Shown: positions 32,609-44,000 of the stretch, piece after piece
Layout of the letters: each line of letters opens with the position of its first letter
Position numbering within the stretch: position 1 is the stretch's first letter
NCBI RefSeq assembly: GCF_003051055.1
Contig: NZ_QAON01000020.1
Location: 1 to 46,882 of the forward strand
DNA length: 46,882 bases
From: Agitococcus lubricus
GTDB taxonomy: Bacteria; Pseudomonadota; Gammaproteobacteria; Pseudomonadales; Moraxellaceae
Reading direction: 5' to 3'
Translations under genes and position numbers: made by a program
Notes under the pieces: generated by a model
What the model saw: the letters and a program-made list of their open reading frames with translations, nothing else
What the model was told of the DNA's origin: nothing
Database searches by the model: none

Positions 32609-32636
32609 CATCCCTCTCCGTGTTTGGAGAGGGATG
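32609..32636. terminator. bidirectional hairpin between exchanger gene and gatB
   Basis: CATCCCTCTCC-GTGTTT-GGAGAGGGATG, perfect 11-bp arms between convergent genes; no long T-run. Confidence 0.6.
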
Positions 32637-32644
32637 ATGAACCT

Positions 32645-34084
32645 TTAACCTGCTAAGATTTTTTTCAACAAATCATTTACTTGTGCAGGGTTGGCTTTGC
32701 CTTTGGAGCGTTTCATCACTTCACCGACAAAGAAACCAAACAATTTGTCTTTACCGCTACGATAATCGGCTAATTGTTGTGGGTTAGCGGCAACCACTTC
32801 GTTAATTACCGCCTCGATAGCACCGGTATCGGTTTCTTGTTTTAAGCCTTTTTCGGTAATAATCTCATCGGCAGATTTGCCTTGAGAGTCAAACATAAAA
32901 CCAAATACTTGTTTGGCAATTTTGCCCGAAATCGTGTTGTCATTAATACGATTAATCAAACCACCTAATTGTTCAGCACTAATTGGCGATTCGGTGATGT
33001 CTTTTTCGGCACGGTTTAATGCGCCTAATAACTCTACCATCACCCAGTTAGAGGCTTGTTTAGCTTGATTATTGGCAGCTTTAACTACTGTTTCAAAATA
33101 GTCGGCTAATTCGCGTTGAGCAACCAATACACCTGCATCATAGTCAGGTAAGGCATAATCACTGATAAAACGGGCTTTTTTAGCGGTGGGCAATTCGGGC
33201 AAAGTTGCTCGAACCGTGTTAATCATGTCCTCACTCACCACCACAGGCAACAAATCGGGGTCTGGGAAATAGCGGTAATCATTCGCTTCTTCTTTGCTAC
33301 GCATGGCGCGGGTTTTGTTGGTGTTTGGGTCATACAACACAGTTGCTTGTTGAATGGCACGACCAGACTCTAATTCGTCCATTTGCCATTCAATTTCGCT
33401 GTTAATCGCTTTTTCAATAAACTTAAAGGAGTTAACGTTTTTGATTTCACGGCGTGTGCCAAATTTTTCTTCGCCTTTATAACGCAACGACACGTTACAG
33501 TCACAACGCATCGAGCCTTCAGCCATATTGCCATCCGAAATACCCAAATAACGGATAATCGAGTGAATGGCTTTTACATAGGCAACGGCTTCTTTAGCAG
33601 AGCGCATATCGGGTTCAGACACGATTTCTAATAACGGTGTACCTGCACGGTTTAAGTCAATGCCAGACATACCTGCAAAATCTTCATGTAAAGATTTGCC
33701 CGCATCTTCTTCTAAGTGAGCGCGAGTAATACCAATACGTTTGGTGCTACCATCTTCTAAAACAATATCCAAATGACCTTTGCCAACAATCGGGTGTTCA
33801 AATTGTGAAATTTGATACCCTTTAGGTAGGTCAGGATAAAAGTAGTTTTTACGGGCAAAAATACTGGTTTTGCCAATTTGTGCATCAACGCCTAAACCAA
33901 AACGAATGGCCATATTCACGGCTTCTTGGTTAAGGACAGGCAATACACCGGGCATACCTAAATCAATTAAGCTGGCTTGGGTGTTGGCTTCTGCACCAAA
34001 ACTGGTGTCACTGCCCGAAAAAATTTTACTATTGGTTGCTAACTGTACGTGTATTTCTAAACCAATCACAGTTTCCCATGACAT
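32645..34084 (-). CDS. gatB: Asp-tRNA(Asn)/Glu-tRNA(Gln) amidotransferase subunit B
   Basis: tRNA-binding and kinase subunit of GatCAB, 479 residues. It begins [15 protein letters not shown]; it has [15 protein letters not shown], the [11 protein letters not shown]-like [11 protein letters not shown] and [10 protein letters not shown]; the C-terminal YqeY-like tail ends [10 protein letters not shown]. It activates the misacylated aspartate or glutamate so that ammonia from GatA can amidate it. Order on the minus strand is gatC-gatA-gatB, with a REPIN element and 144 bp between gatA and gatB. Confidence 0.97.
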   Translation of the reverse strand: MSWETVIGLEIHVQLATNSKIFSGSDTSFGAEANTQASLIDLGMPGVLPVLNQEAVNMAIRFGLGVDAQIGKTSIFARKNYFYPDLPKGYQISQFEHPIVGKGHLDIVLEDGSTKRIGITRAHLEEDAGKSLHEDFAGMSGIDLNRAGTPLLEIVSEPDMRSAKEAVAYVKAIHSIIRYLGISDGNMAEGSMRCDCNVSLRYKGEEKFGTRREIKNVNSFKFIEKAINSEIEWQMDELESGRAIQQATVLYDPNTNKTRAMRSKEEANDYRYFPDPDLLPVVVSEDMINTVRATLPELPTAKKARFISDYALPDYDAGVLVAQRELADYFETVVKAANNQAKQASNWVMVELLGALNRAEKDITESPISAEQLGGLINRINDNTISGKIAKQVFGFMFDSQGKSADEIITEKGLKQETDTGAIEAVINEVVAANPQQLADYRSGKDKLFGFFVGEVMKRSKGKANPAQVNDLLKKILAG

Positions 34085-34111
34085 AGGATGTTCCTCTTAA
34101 AAGCTTTTTCC

Positions 34112-34194
34112 GTAGCCCGTGTAAAGTGTAACGGAACACGGGTGTATGGGGTTTACCTATCTTCCTGTATTTCGCTACGCTACATACAGGCTAC
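34112..34194. repeat. REPIN-like element, copy 2
   Basis: Left unit GTAGCCCGTGT...GGAACACGGG, right unit in inverse CCTGTATTTCGCTACGCT followed by ACATACAGGCTAC. The right unit is nearly identical to that of the copy at 12863-12950 and the left differs at a few positions, some compensatory in its stem. It lies in the gatA-gatB spacer. Confidence 0.7.
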
Positions 34195-34228
34195 CAAGTT
34201 TTCCATGAAGGACTTGGTGTAAAGAGCC

Positions 34229-35686
34229 TTATTTAAACAACTCTGGCACTTCTTGATGCCATGTGGTCACTTGTTGATAACGATGGGCAACATTTAATAA
34301 ACGTGATTCTTGCCAGTAATTACCAATTAATTGCAAACCAACAGGCAATTTTTGGCTAAAGCCCGCGGGAATGCTCATCGCAGGTAAGCCTGCTAAGTTG
34401 GTGGCGATGGTGTAAATGTCGGATAAATACATAGCAATCGGGTTGGCATTCTTTTCACCAAAACCAAAAGCAACAGACGGTGAGGTTGGGCCAGCAATCA
34501 CATCACATTGCGCAAACGCATTAGCAAAGTCTTGTTGAATTAAACGACGAACTTTTTGGGCTTGTAAATAATAAGCATCATAGTAGCCAGCCGATAAAGC
34601 ATAAGTCCCAATCATAATACGGCGTTTGACTTCACTACCAAAACCTTCACCACGAGAGCGCTTGTATAAATCGGTCAAATCTACAGGACTTTCACAACGA
34701 TAACCAAAACGCACCCCATCAAAACGCGATAAGTTGCTAGAGGCTTCGGCAGGGGCAATCACATAATACGCAGGTACAGATAACCCTGTGTTGGGTAAAT
34801 CAATATCCACCAAAATTGCCCCAAGTTTTTCTAACTCTTTTAACGCGTCACGGACCACTTGTTCCACTTGGCCATCTAAACCTTCACCAAAATACTGTTT
34901 GGGAAGTCCAATGCGTAAACCTTTTAAGTCGTTATTTAAGGTGGCGGTATAGTCTGGTACAGCAGTGTTAATGCTGGTTGAGTCTTTGGCATCATGGCCA
35001 GACATGACATTCATTAATAAAGCGGCATCTTCGGCAGTTTGGGTCATTGGGCCTGCTTGGTCTAAGCTAGAGGCGAAGGCAATCATCCCCCAGCGAGAAA
35101 TACGGCCATAAGTCGGTTTTAGACCTGTTAAGTTACACAATGCCGCAGGTTGACGAATAGAACCGCCTGTATCTGTACCTGTTGCCGCAGGGGCTAAACG
35201 TGCAGCAACGGCTGCGGCAGAGCCACCCGATGAGCCACCTGGAACTTTGCTTAAATCCCAAGGGTTTTTCACACCACCGTAATAACTGGTTTCGTTAGAA
35301 GAACCCATGGCAAACTCGTCCATATTGGTTTTACCCAACATCACTAAGCCAGTAGCTTCACTTTTGCTAATCACCGTAGCATTGTAGGGGCTAATAAAGT
35401 TATCGAGCATTTTTGAAGCACAAGTGGTTTTTACGCCTTGGGTACAAAAAATGTCTTTTTGTGCAATAGGAATGCCTGCTAAAGCATGAGCTGTGCCTTG
35501 ACTCCGAGCGGCATCGGCAGCATCGGCTTGACGTAGGGCTTGGTCGGCACAAACCGTAATAAAGCTATTGAGCGAGTTATCGTATTGGGCAATACGTTGT
35601 AAAAAATGTTGCGTTAGCTCACGGCTAGAAAAATCGCCACGGGCTAAGCCGTCACGCAGAGCGGCTAAGGTATAGGTGTGTAACAT
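34229..35686 (-). CDS. gatA: Asp-tRNA(Asn)/Glu-tRNA(Gln) amidotransferase subunit A
   Basis: Glutaminase subunit of GatCAB, an amidase-signature enzyme of 485 residues. The Ser-cisSer-Lys triad is visible: Lys77 in AQKDIF, Ser152 in [10 protein letters not shown] and Ser176 in [11 protein letters not shown]. The LKPTYGR and GPTSP signatures follow. It releases ammonia from glutamine and passes it to GatB. It lies 89 bp after gatC on the same strand. Confidence 0.98.
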   Translation of the reverse strand: MLHTYTLAALRDGLARGDFSSRELTQHFLQRIAQYDNSLNSFITVCADQALRQADAADAARSQGTAHALAGIPIAQKDIFCTQGVKTTCASKMLDNFISPYNATVISKSEATGLVMLGKTNMDEFAMGSSNETSYYGGVKNPWDLSKVPGGSSGGSAAAVAARLAPAATGTDTGGSIRQPAALCNLTGLKPTYGRISRWGMIAFASSLDQAGPMTQTAEDAALLMNVMSGHDAKDSTSINTAVPDYTATLNNDLKGLRIGLPKQYFGEGLDGQVEQVVRDALKELEKLGAILVDIDLPNTGLSVPAYYVIAPAEASSNLSRFDGVRFGYRCESPVDLTDLYKRSRGEGFGSEVKRRIMIGTYALSAGYYDAYYLQAQKVRRLIQQDFANAFAQCDVIAGPTSPSVAFGFGEKNANPIAMYLSDIYTIATNLAGLPAMSIPAGFSQKLPVGLQLIGNYWQESRLLNVAHRYQQVTTWHQEVPELFK

Positions 35687-35775
35687 GGTAAACCTTAATT
35701 GGGGTTGCCAAAAAATGAAGTTCCCTGTCTTGTTAAGACGGTGAGGGGGCTAATTCCTGATAAAAACTATGTTGT

Positions 35776-36063
35776 TTATTCAATCACCTTAGGTACTAAA
35801 TACAAACCGTCTTGTACCGCAGGCGCGATTTGTTGATAAGCATCACGTTGATTGCTTTCTGTTACCACATCAGGGCGTAAAGGTTGGGTGACATCAACGG
35901 CATGTGACAAGGGTGCAATACCTTGGGTATTTACCGCCTGTAAATCGTCAATCAAACCTAAAATATTGTTTAAGCTATCGGTATAGCGCGATTTTTCTTC
36001 ATCACTTAACCCTAAACGGGCTAAGTGAGCAATTTTGTTAATATCATCAAGGGTGAGTGCCAT
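35776..36063 (-). CDS. gatC: Asp-tRNA(Asn)/Glu-tRNA(Gln) amidotransferase subunit C
   Basis: Small clamp subunit of GatCAB, 95 residues, the family length. It has the N-terminal helix [17 protein letters not shown] and the C-terminal belt LRPDVVTES...[12 protein letters not shown]. First gene of the gatCAB unit, divergent from mreB. A good sigma70-like promoter is visible about 80-105 nt upstream. Confidence 0.96.
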   Translation of the reverse strand: MALTLDDINKIAHLARLGLSDEEKSRYTDSLNNILGLIDDLQAVNTQGIAPLSHAVDVTQPLRPDVVTESNQRDAYQQIAPAVQDGLYLVPKVIE

Positions 36064-36435
36064 AATGCTCTCTATCTCTCTAAAAAAGGGATGCTACTGA
36101 TGACCCTGCACAATCGGCGTGCAATAAGGTCTGTATTCCGTGTTATGGGCGAAGTTTAGCTGCTGTTCAAGGCAGTTTTATCATCGCTCAACAGTTATGC
36201 CTCGCTAGGTATGGATTATTGTGGTTTTAGCGTCGATTTTCTAGGGCTATTTTGCAAGTCAGTCTCTTGTTTTAAGTGCTCACCGTATAAACTCAATGGG
36301 AGGTCACTTGTTCTTAGTCTAGGCTTTGGTTAAAGTCAACGCTTTAGGGACACCGTCATCACGCGGCGCATCCGCAAAGATATCAACTATTTCTGCATGA
36401 ATCGGCCGTTTAGCTCAGACTTGAGAGCGCTTATT
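36064..36435. other. divergent intergenic region gatC / mreB
   Basis: About 370 bp with no convincing gene. It holds the gatC promoter candidate on the minus strand and a TATAAA (36286-36291) on the plus strand that could be the -10 element for mreBCD; no convincing -35 is seen for the latter. No repeat or RNA gene was recognised. Confidence 0.4.
36142..36170 (-). promoter_or_regulatory. candidate sigma70 promoter of gatCAB
   Basis: On the minus strand TTGAAC (36165-36170), a 17-nt spacer and CATAAC (36142-36147), each four of six consensus bases, upstream of gatC. Read by eye only. Confidence 0.35.
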
Positions 36436-37476
36436 ATGTTTAAACGTTTGTTAGGTTTTTTATCGACAGATATCGCCATTGATTTAGGTACAGCCAATAC
36501 CTTAGTGTTTATGCCGAAAAAGGGCATAGTCCTCGACCAGCCGACGGTAGTTGCCATTCGTCAAGGGGATGCAGGGCGTAGTATTGCTGCGGTTGGCACA
36601 GAGGCCAAACAAATGTTGGGACGGACCCCGATGGGTTTGAGTGCGATACGGCCTCTTAAAGACGGTGTGATTGCCGATTTAGAAATGACTGAAGTATTAT
36701 TGGTACGTTTTTTACAAAAAATTCAGCATAAACCCGTCTTAAAACAAAATTTACGTGTGTTGGTCAGTGTTCCCTGTAAAGCGACTTTATTAGAGCGACG
36801 TGCTATCAAAGAAGCGGCTGATGGGGCAGGTGCGAACGAAATTCGTTTAATTGACCGACCTATGGCTGCCGCATTGGGGGCAGGCTTACCTGTTGATACG
36901 GCCTGTGGTTCGATGATTGTGGATATAGGTGCAGGTACGACAGAAATTGCCGTTATTTCTTTATTGGGCAGCGTCTATTCTGATTCGATTAGAACGGGTG
37001 GTGATGTGCTCAATGAACGAATTGTCACCTATATTCGTCGACAATATGGGTGTTTGATTGGTGAGACAACCGCCGAACACATCAAACAAGAGTTGGGTAT
37101 GGCGATGGTATTGGATGAGCAAATACCCGAATTAGAGGTGCGTGGTCGTCATTTATCCGCAGGGGTGCCGACGGCCATTAAAGTCAATGCCCAAGAAATC
37201 AGTACCGCTTTGCAAGAGCCGCTACGTAATATTGTGAATGCCATTAAAAATGCCCTTGAAGATATGCCCGCAGAACTCTCTGCTGATATTGCGGAGCGTG
37301 GCATCATGCTCACAGGGGGAACGGCATTATTACGGCATTTAGATAAATTTTTATTACAAGAGGTGGGCTTACCTGTGATTGTCGCCGAAGAGCCCTTAAC
37401 CTGCGTCATTCGCGGTATGGGACAAGCCTTGGCCTACTTAGATAATCCTGCTTATGACAGTTTGTTTGTCCACTGA
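36436..37476 (+). CDS. mreB: rod-shape-determining actin homolog MreB
   Basis: Forms membrane-bound filaments that direct lateral cell-wall synthesis. The protein is 346 residues, the usual length. It has the phosphate loop IAIDLGTANT, the second phosphate motif VDIGAGTTEIAVISL, and the adenosine motif GIMLTGGTALLRHLD. The N-terminal amphipathic MFKRLLGFLS is the membrane anchor. ATG 36436 is chosen on that ground; the frame is open 13 codons upstream. The stop overlaps the mreC start by one base. Confidence 0.97.
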   Translation: MFKRLLGFLSTDIAIDLGTANTLVFMPKKGIVLDQPTVVAIRQGDAGRSIAAVGTEAKQMLGRTPMGLSAIRPLKDGVIADLEMTEVLLVRFLQKIQHKPVLKQNLRVLVSVPCKATLLERRAIKEAADGAGANEIRLIDRPMAAALGAGLPVDTACGSMIVDIGAGTTEIAVISLLGSVYSDSIRTGGDVLNERIVTYIRRQYGCLIGETTAEHIKQELGMAMVLDEQIPELEVRGRHLSAGVPTAIKVNAQEISTALQEPLRNIVNAIKNALEDMPAELSADIAERGIMLTGGTALLRHLDKFLLQEVGLPVIVAEEPLTCVIRGMGQALAYLDNPAYDSLFVH

Positions 37477-38378
37477 TGCGCGACATTATCGATAGAGACA
37501 AACGCCGCTTTGAAGATATTCCCGCAGAGGGGTATCGCTTAGTGGTGGCTGTACTGTTGTGTACGGTCTTGATTGCAGGGGATACGTTATATCCCCAATA
37601 CAGTCAGCCCATACGTCAATACAGTCAGCAGGTGATAGAGCCTTTTGTCCGTCTATTAAGCTATCCTGCACGGCTCGTACACGGTTTGACTGACCGCCTA
37701 CGTAGTCAAAAAGAGTTGTACGAAGAAAATAAAATTCTCCAAGCCGAACTGCTACAAAATGCCGCTCAATTACAACAGTTAGCAGAAAGTCGTGCCGAAA
37801 ATAGCCGATTACGTGCCTTGCTACAGGCCAGTTTGCGCATCAATGACCATATCCTCAATGCGGAAATCATTTCCATAGACCCTAATCCCTATCATCGGGT
37901 GTTAATCTTAAATAAAGGCACTCGCGAAGGCATGGAGCTTGGGTTACCCGTGTTGGATGCAGACGGTATTATGGGGCAAGTGATTCAGGTAACACATCGT
38001 TTGTCATCCGTCATGCTGATTTCTGACCCGCGCCATTCGATTCCTGTCCGTATAGAACGTAATGAGGGGCGGGCTATTTTAACGGGGATGGGAGATAGTC
38101 AACGACTTAAACTCGACTATGTGCCCGAAACCGTAGACATTAAAGTGGGCGATAAATTGATAAGCTCGGGTTTGGGACGAAATTTCCCCGCAGGTCACCC
38201 TGTCGCGATTGTGTCAGAGGTCAAACGTCTGGCAGGGCGTGAATTTGTCGAAGTCTATGCCCGTCCAGTCGCCAATTTAGACCATAGCCGTCATGTGATT
38301 GTCTTATTTAGACGCTCTTTACACGACGAGCAACCCACCATCACCCCCCTTGACAGCATAGAGGAGGTGAAACCATGA
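37476..38378 (+). CDS. mreC: rod-shape-determining protein MreC
   Basis: Bitopic inner-membrane protein that scaffolds the elongasome in the periplasm, 300 residues. It has one transmembrane helix (about 20-38), a coiled coil (about 70-112: KELYEENKILQAELLQNAAQLQQL), and the beta-rich core with GTREGMELGLPVLDADGIMGQV. Start ATG overlaps the mreB stop; it overlaps mreD by 4 bp. Position and length leave little doubt. Confidence 0.96.
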   Translation: MRDIIDRDKRRFEDIPAEGYRLVVAVLLCTVLIAGDTLYPQYSQPIRQYSQQVIEPFVRLLSYPARLVHGLTDRLRSQKELYEENKILQAELLQNAAQLQQLAESRAENSRLRALLQASLRINDHILNAEIISIDPNPYHRVLILNKGTREGMELGLPVLDADGIMGQVIQVTHRLSSVMLISDPRHSIPVRIERNEGRAILTGMGDSQRLKLDYVPETVDIKVGDKLISSGLGRNFPAGHPVAIVSEVKRLAGREFVEVYARPVANLDHSRHVIVLFRRSLHDEQPTITPLDSIEEVKP

Positions 38379-38848
38379 AGCTCGCAGAGCCTAAATCAAC
38401 GCTTCCGCTGAGTTTTGTCTTGGCTTTTTTGTGGGCTTTGTATCCACTGCCACCAGAGTTAGCATTATGGCGACCCGATTTAATGCAACTGTTGTTAATA
38501 TTTTGGGGCTTACATTATCCGCATAAAGTCAGTATTGGCGTTAATGTCGTGTTGGGTTTGGCGTTGGCGCTCATGTTAAACCAAACATTAGGCATTTATG
38601 CCTTGTCGTGGGCAGTCAGTGCCTACCTAAATCGACTCTATATCCGACGTGCACGTATGTCGTCTGCGTTGGTCACGACGTTATGGGTATGTTTTTTAGT
38701 CACCCTCGCGTTTAGCTTACGTTTTTTTATCTATGCGCTCATCGGGCAAGCGTATAATGGTTGGCAATACGCTTTACCCATTATCACGACGACCTTAGCA
38801 TGGCCTCTTGTGGTTATGAGTTTACAACGTTGGCGACGTGATTATTAA
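38375..38848 (+). CDS. mreD: rod-shape-determining protein MreD
   Basis: A 157-residue polytopic inner-membrane protein with about five hydrophobic segments. It contains WRPDLMQLLLIFWGLHYPHKVSIG, the recognisable MreD N-terminal pattern. It completes the mreBCD unit, overlapping mreC by 4 bp (ATGA). The downstream maf gene is 49 bp away. Confidence 0.92.
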   Translation: MKLAEPKSTLPLSFVLAFLWALYPLPPELALWRPDLMQLLLIFWGLHYPHKVSIGVNVVLGLALALMLNQTLGIYALSWAVSAYLNRLYIRRARMSSALVTTLWVCFLVTLAFSLRFFIYALIGQAYNGWQYALPIITTTLAWPLVVMSLQRWRRDY

Positions 38849-38897
38849 CGCATATCGGCGGTATTGTCTTCAGATAGCCGTGTAATAGGATTGACCT

Positions 38898-39467
38898 ATG
38901 CTGTATTTAGCTTCCACTTCTCCGCGTCGACGTGACTTGTTAAACCAATTGGGTTTAGAGTTTCAGGTATTATCGGTACATGTCGATGAGTCGGTACAGC
39001 CGCATGAATTGGCGAGTCACTATGTAGAACGATTAGCACGCGCCAAAGCACATGCAGGCTTTCAACAGAGACAGTCGGCTTCCGATTTAGTGTTAGCGGC
39101 AGATACGACGGTGGTGCTAGATGGCCACATCATCGGCAAACCCGAAAATTATGCGCAAGCGCGGGATTTGTGGCAACAAATGAGTGGTCGAGCGCATCAG
39201 GTATTAACAGGTATTGCACTCGCTAATCAACAGGCCATGCGTAGTCAAGTGGTGAGTACGGAGGTCTATTTTAAGCCTCTCTGTGAAGCAGAAATGCACG
39301 CTTATTGGCATACGGGCGAACCGCAAGATAAAGCAGGTGGCTATGGTATACAAGGTAGAGGTGCATTATTCGTACAAAAAATTATAGGGAGTTACAGTAA
39401 CGTGGTTGGCTTACCGTTGGTAGAAACGGCACAATTACTGACTGAATTTGACTATCCTATTTGGTAA
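38898..39467 (+). CDS. maf: Maf-type nucleoside triphosphate pyrophosphatase
   Basis: House-cleaning dNTP/UTP pyrophosphatase of the YhdE branch, 189 residues. It has LYLASTSPRRRDLL at the N-terminus, AADTTVVLDGHIIGKP, and DKAGGYGIQGRGALFVQKI GSYSNVVGLPL in two blocks near the C-terminus. These hold the substrate-binding arginines, lysine and the catalytic aspartate. Located between mreD and rng as in many gammaproteobacteria. Confidence 0.95.
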   Translation: MLYLASTSPRRRDLLNQLGLEFQVLSVHVDESVQPHELASHYVERLARAKAHAGFQQRQSASDLVLAADTTVVLDGHIIGKPENYAQARDLWQQMSGRAHQVLTGIALANQQAMRSQVVSTEVYFKPLCEAEMHAYWHTGEPQDKAGGYGIQGRGALFVQKIIGSYSNVVGLPLVETAQLLTEFDYPIW

Positions 39468-39556
39468 TACGAAGCATGTCTTAGTCTTAAAGCATCTCTT
39501 TTCGCTATTATAAGTAAAACTTAACAATTATCAGAATATCAACAGATACATACATT

Positions 39557-41029
39557 ATGTCAGAAGAAATACTTATCAATATCACGCCGATGGAATCACG
39601 CGTAGCCTTAGTCGAAAATGGCACGGTACAAGAGTTATTTGTGGAGCGTACGGCCAAGCGAGGCTTAGTCGGTAATATTTATAAAGGTAAAGTGGTACGG
39701 GTATTACCGGGTATGCAAGCCGCTTTTGTCGAGATTGGTTTATCACGCACTGCCTTTTTACATGCTAATGACATCATTTGGCCTAAAAGAACAGAAGACC
39801 TTAACGAGCCACCGTTAATTACCGAGTTATTACACGAAGGACAAATGATTACTGTCCAAGTCATGAAGGATATGTTGGGCACTAAAGGGGCACGTTTAAG
39901 CTCTGATTTATCTATTCCCTCACGTTATTTAGTTTATATGCCCTTTGGTGAGCATATTGGTATCTCTCAGCGTATTGAAAGTGAAGCAGAACGCGAACGC
40001 CTGAAAAGTTTGACGCGTTTGATTCGAGAGGAACATGCAGACAGCTTAAAAGGTGGGGTGATTGTGCGTACCGCTGCCGAAGGGGTGAGTGAGGAGGAAT
40101 TACGCCAAGATATGGCGTTTCTCATTAAGTTATGGCAGTACATCAAAGAAAAAAAACAAAGTACACAACAGCCAGCTTTGATTTACGAAGAGTTACCGCT
40201 CTATCAACGTATTATTCGCGATATGGTCATTCAAGACATCAGTAAAGTCTACATTGACTCGCGTGAGACCTTTGCCAAAATCTTAGAGTTTGTGCGTGAG
40301 TTTGTGCCCAGCGCCGAAGAAAAGTTAGAACATTATCCTGGCGAAAAACCCCTATTCGAGCTATATAATGTCGAAGAAGATTTACAAAAAGCCTTATCAC
40401 GTAAAGTACAACTCAAGTCGGGTGGTTATTTAATCATTGACCAAACCGAAGCAATGACCACGGTTGATGTCAATACAGGTTCGTTTGTAGGTTCGAGAAC
40501 CTTAGAAGATACCGTTTTTAAGACCAATTTAGAGGCCACACATGCCATTGCACGCCAATTACGCCTGCGTAATTTGGGTGGAATTATCATTATTGACTTT
40601 ATTGATATGCAAGAGGATGAGCATCGTAGCCAAGTGCTAAAAGCTTTTGAAAAAATGCTCACCCGCGACCATGCCAAAACCAAAATTACTCAAGTCTCCG
40701 AGTTGGGCTTGGTGGAAATGACGCGCAAACGAACCCGCGAATCCTTAGAACATTTGTTGTGTGAAACCTGCCCAACGTGTCAAGGACGAGGCTCCGTCAA
40801 AACCGCCGAAACGGTGTGTTTTGAGATTTTTAGAGAAATATTACGTGAGGCACGTGCCTATGATGCCGCGAATGGTTATATGGTCATTGCTAATCAAAAA
40901 GTGATTGACCGTTTATTATCAGAAGAGTCGGCAGCCGTCGCTGATTTAGAACTGTTCATCGCAAAGCCCATCCGTTTTCAGGTAGAGAGTCTATATACCC
41001 AAGAACAATATGACATTGTATTGGTGTAA
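39557..41029 (+). CDS. rng: ribonuclease G
   Basis: Endoribonuclease for 16S rRNA 5' maturation and RNA turnover, 490 residues. It has an N-terminal S1 domain (VGNIYKGKVVRVLPGMQAAFVEIG), the DNase I-like catalytic part with DVNTGSFVG and IIDFIDMQ that carry the metal-binding aspartates, and the zinc-link cysteines in CPTCQGRGS. It lacks the long C-terminal scaffold of RNase E. It overlaps the next gene by 20 bp, so translation is probably coupled. Confidence 0.97.
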   Translation: MSEEILINITPMESRVALVENGTVQELFVERTAKRGLVGNIYKGKVVRVLPGMQAAFVEIGLSRTAFLHANDIIWPKRTEDLNEPPLITELLHEGQMITVQVMKDMLGTKGARLSSDLSIPSRYLVYMPFGEHIGISQRIESEAERERLKSLTRLIREEHADSLKGGVIVRTAAEGVSEEELRQDMAFLIKLWQYIKEKKQSTQQPALIYEELPLYQRIIRDMVIQDISKVYIDSRETFAKILEFVREFVPSAEEKLEHYPGEKPLFELYNVEEDLQKALSRKVQLKSGGYLIIDQTEAMTTVDVNTGSFVGSRTLEDTVFKTNLEATHAIARQLRLRNLGGIIIIDFIDMQEDEHRSQVLKAFEKMLTRDHAKTKITQVSELGLVEMTRKRTRESLEHLLCETCPTCQGRGSVKTAETVCFEIFREILREARAYDAANGYMVIANQKVIDRLLSEESAAVADLELFIAKPIRFQVESLYTQEQYDIVLV

Positions 41030-44000
41030 AGTGGCTAGCTGGCGTACATGGCGAAAAGTAGGTATTGGCCTCGCATTGGGCTGCTGCCTATTACTGTGCG
41101 TAGTCGCGTTATTGGCAACCTTTGTTTTGCCAATGGCCAGCCATTATCAGAGCCGTATTGAGCAACAACTCAGTGTTGCCATGCAGACGCCTGTCAAAGT
41201 CACCAGTTTAGAAGCCTATTGGTTAGGGATAGAACCAGATATCACCATAAAAGGCTTAAAGATTTACCACCCACAACACGCGAATGTCGTGTTATTAGAA
41301 ATCCCTTATATTCATTTGGAATTGGCACTGTGGCAAAGTTTATGGCATTGGGATATTCGTCTTGATGCACAGGCGAAAGGTATTTCCCTACAACTGGCAC
41401 AACAAGCCACAGGTGAGTGGGTTATTAAGGAGTTATTGGCACTGGGGCCAAGTCGCCCAGAGGTGCGTAAAACAGCAGTGAATTGGCTGCTAAAACAAGC
41501 AGATTTACGGTTTGACGAACTGAAAATCCACCTGCAGCCTTATCAAGCACCGTCTATCCAACTCGACGACCTCCGTCTTATCAACCGTAATCGGGGTCAA
41601 CAACACGATTTTAGACTGTATGCCAACTGGCAACAGCAACCGCTAAAGCTGTTTGCCAATTTGACTGCAAAAGCGGATTTTTTACAAGCCAGTGCATGGT
41701 CTGGTCAGTTATATACCCAATTACCAACACAGGCTTGGCAGCCGTGGTTGCATCGTAGTTTGACTCCAAACTTGGGATTAGAAAATCTTTTAGCTGGCGC
41801 AGAAGTGTGGGCAAGCCTGCGGCAAGGGCAATTAACAGGCCTAAATGCTAAATTAAATATCGCGCATGTCCGAGCAAATTATCAGCAACAAAACATAGAG
41901 GCACAAATAACAACGCTATTCTCATGGCAACAACAAGCACAGGGTTGGCAACTGGACGTTGACCATGTGACGGGCAATATCAATCATCACCCTGTACAAT
42001 TACCTAATTTTCGTTTGTTGCAATCTGCTGCACATTATTATCGTCTCGATACTTCACGCTTTGATATTAAAGACATCGTGACCATAGGGCATGTGGTTGC
42101 CCCAACAGTATTCAGAGATTGGCTACGACAAGCCCAACCACAAGGCACTATTGATCATTTGGCACTCGCATGGCAAACAACCGAAGCCGCACCTACCTTG
42201 TTACTAGCGCAAGTACAAGCCAAGGCCGTTACTGTCAAAGCGACAGCGAGCAGCATAGGTGTACAAAATGCCGACTTCTGGTTAACACATCAACCAACAG
42301 GTGGAGTGGGGGCATTAACCATTAAACGGGGGGTATTAGACCTTAAACAGGCGTATCGAGTACCAACACCCGTCAATCAGCTACATGCCAAACTGCGTTG
42401 GTCTGCCGATGAGCATGCGTGGTACGTCGAAACTAACAAAATTACCGTCGCTAATGCCGATGCACATGGCGAAGCCTTACTGAAATTAAGAATTCCCAAA
42501 CAAGACCCTTCGGCAACAGAAATGCGTTTATTAGCCAGTATTGATGAAGGTAATTTGGCCAGTGTGTGGCGTTATGTGCCGTGGCCACCCGCAGGTGACG
42601 ATACGTTAGCATGGTTAAAGTCGGCCTTGGTTGCAGGACGGATTAAACACGGTGATTTTTTGTATGACGGGGTGCTTATAGATACCCCTCAGCGTGCACC
42701 AAGCACCATGCAAATGAATTTTTGGATAGAAGATGGCCAACTCGCCTATCAAGCAGGGTGGCCAATGCTGAAACAACTGGATGCAAAAGTCAGTATTTAT
42801 AATCGACGCCTTGAGGTAATGGCTAGTCAAGGTCAAATCTATCAAAGCATTCCACGTCATATTCATGCGGTGATTCCTGATTTGAGTCAGCCCGTCCTAA
42901 ATCTGACAGCCGATATCGATGCCACAGGCGATGATATGATGCGTCTGTTTCAAGAAACTCCACTCCAGTCAGATACAGGACGAGTAGCGCAATTGTTGCA
43001 TATAAACGGAGAAATTGCGGGTCAACTGGCGTTAAGGATTCCGTTAACAACGGCGAATCAAGACGATGTGTATGTGAAAGTAAAAGCCGATTTAACAGGC
43101 AATCCTGTCATTCTAAAACAAAGTAGCGAGTTTGACTTATGGTTAACAGGCACAGTGAATTATGAAACGGGTCGTGGTTTGACAAGTCAAACGATACAAG
43201 GCTATTTTTTGAGTCAGCCTGTCTCTGTCAAATTAGCGAGTTTATTAGATAATCAAGACGTAGCCGCCATACAAATTCAAGCTAATGGACAAATTGCCCC
43301 CAATAATCTCAAACCGTGGCTAGGCGATTTAACCCGCTCCATGAAAGGAAAAACACAGTATCAAGCGGCATTGACCGTGCCTGTGTCTGATGAGCCTGTT
43401 CATATTTCGTTAAGCTCCGACTTACAAGGCTGGACGATAGACTTGCCCGAACCGTTAGGTAAAAAACAGTCGGCTATCCCGTTTCACTATGAAATGCAAT
43501 TAGATAATCAACAAGAGCAAAGTGCGTATTTGATGTATGGTACCCGTTTACAAACTGGTTTTGCCATTAAAGATGGCAAAATTACGCGCGCTTTAGTCCA
43601 ATTGGGAGAAAGCTGGTTAGGCGATTTGCCACCTGAAGGCTTATGGGTGAAAGGGCGTTTGGGCAGTGTGGATATTGGCGAATGGTTGCCGTGGTTGAGG
43701 CCAGCTGCTAATAATATTGCGCCCAAAAATGTGGCAACCGTCTTGCCTGAATTACAAAGTTTTGCCGTGGATATTGACCGTTTGAGTTATGGCAATTATT
43801 TATTACGCGATGTACGTTTGGGCTTAGAGCAAGAATCCAATCAACAATGGCGCTTACAGATATTGAGTAATGATTTGAGTGGCGAGGCCTTATTACCGCA
43901 TACGGCGCAACAGCCCTTAGTCTTACGTATTCAAAATTTAAGTTTGCCGTTTGAAAACACAGGCCAAGTGCAATCAATGATGCAGCTTAAAGGCCAAGAC

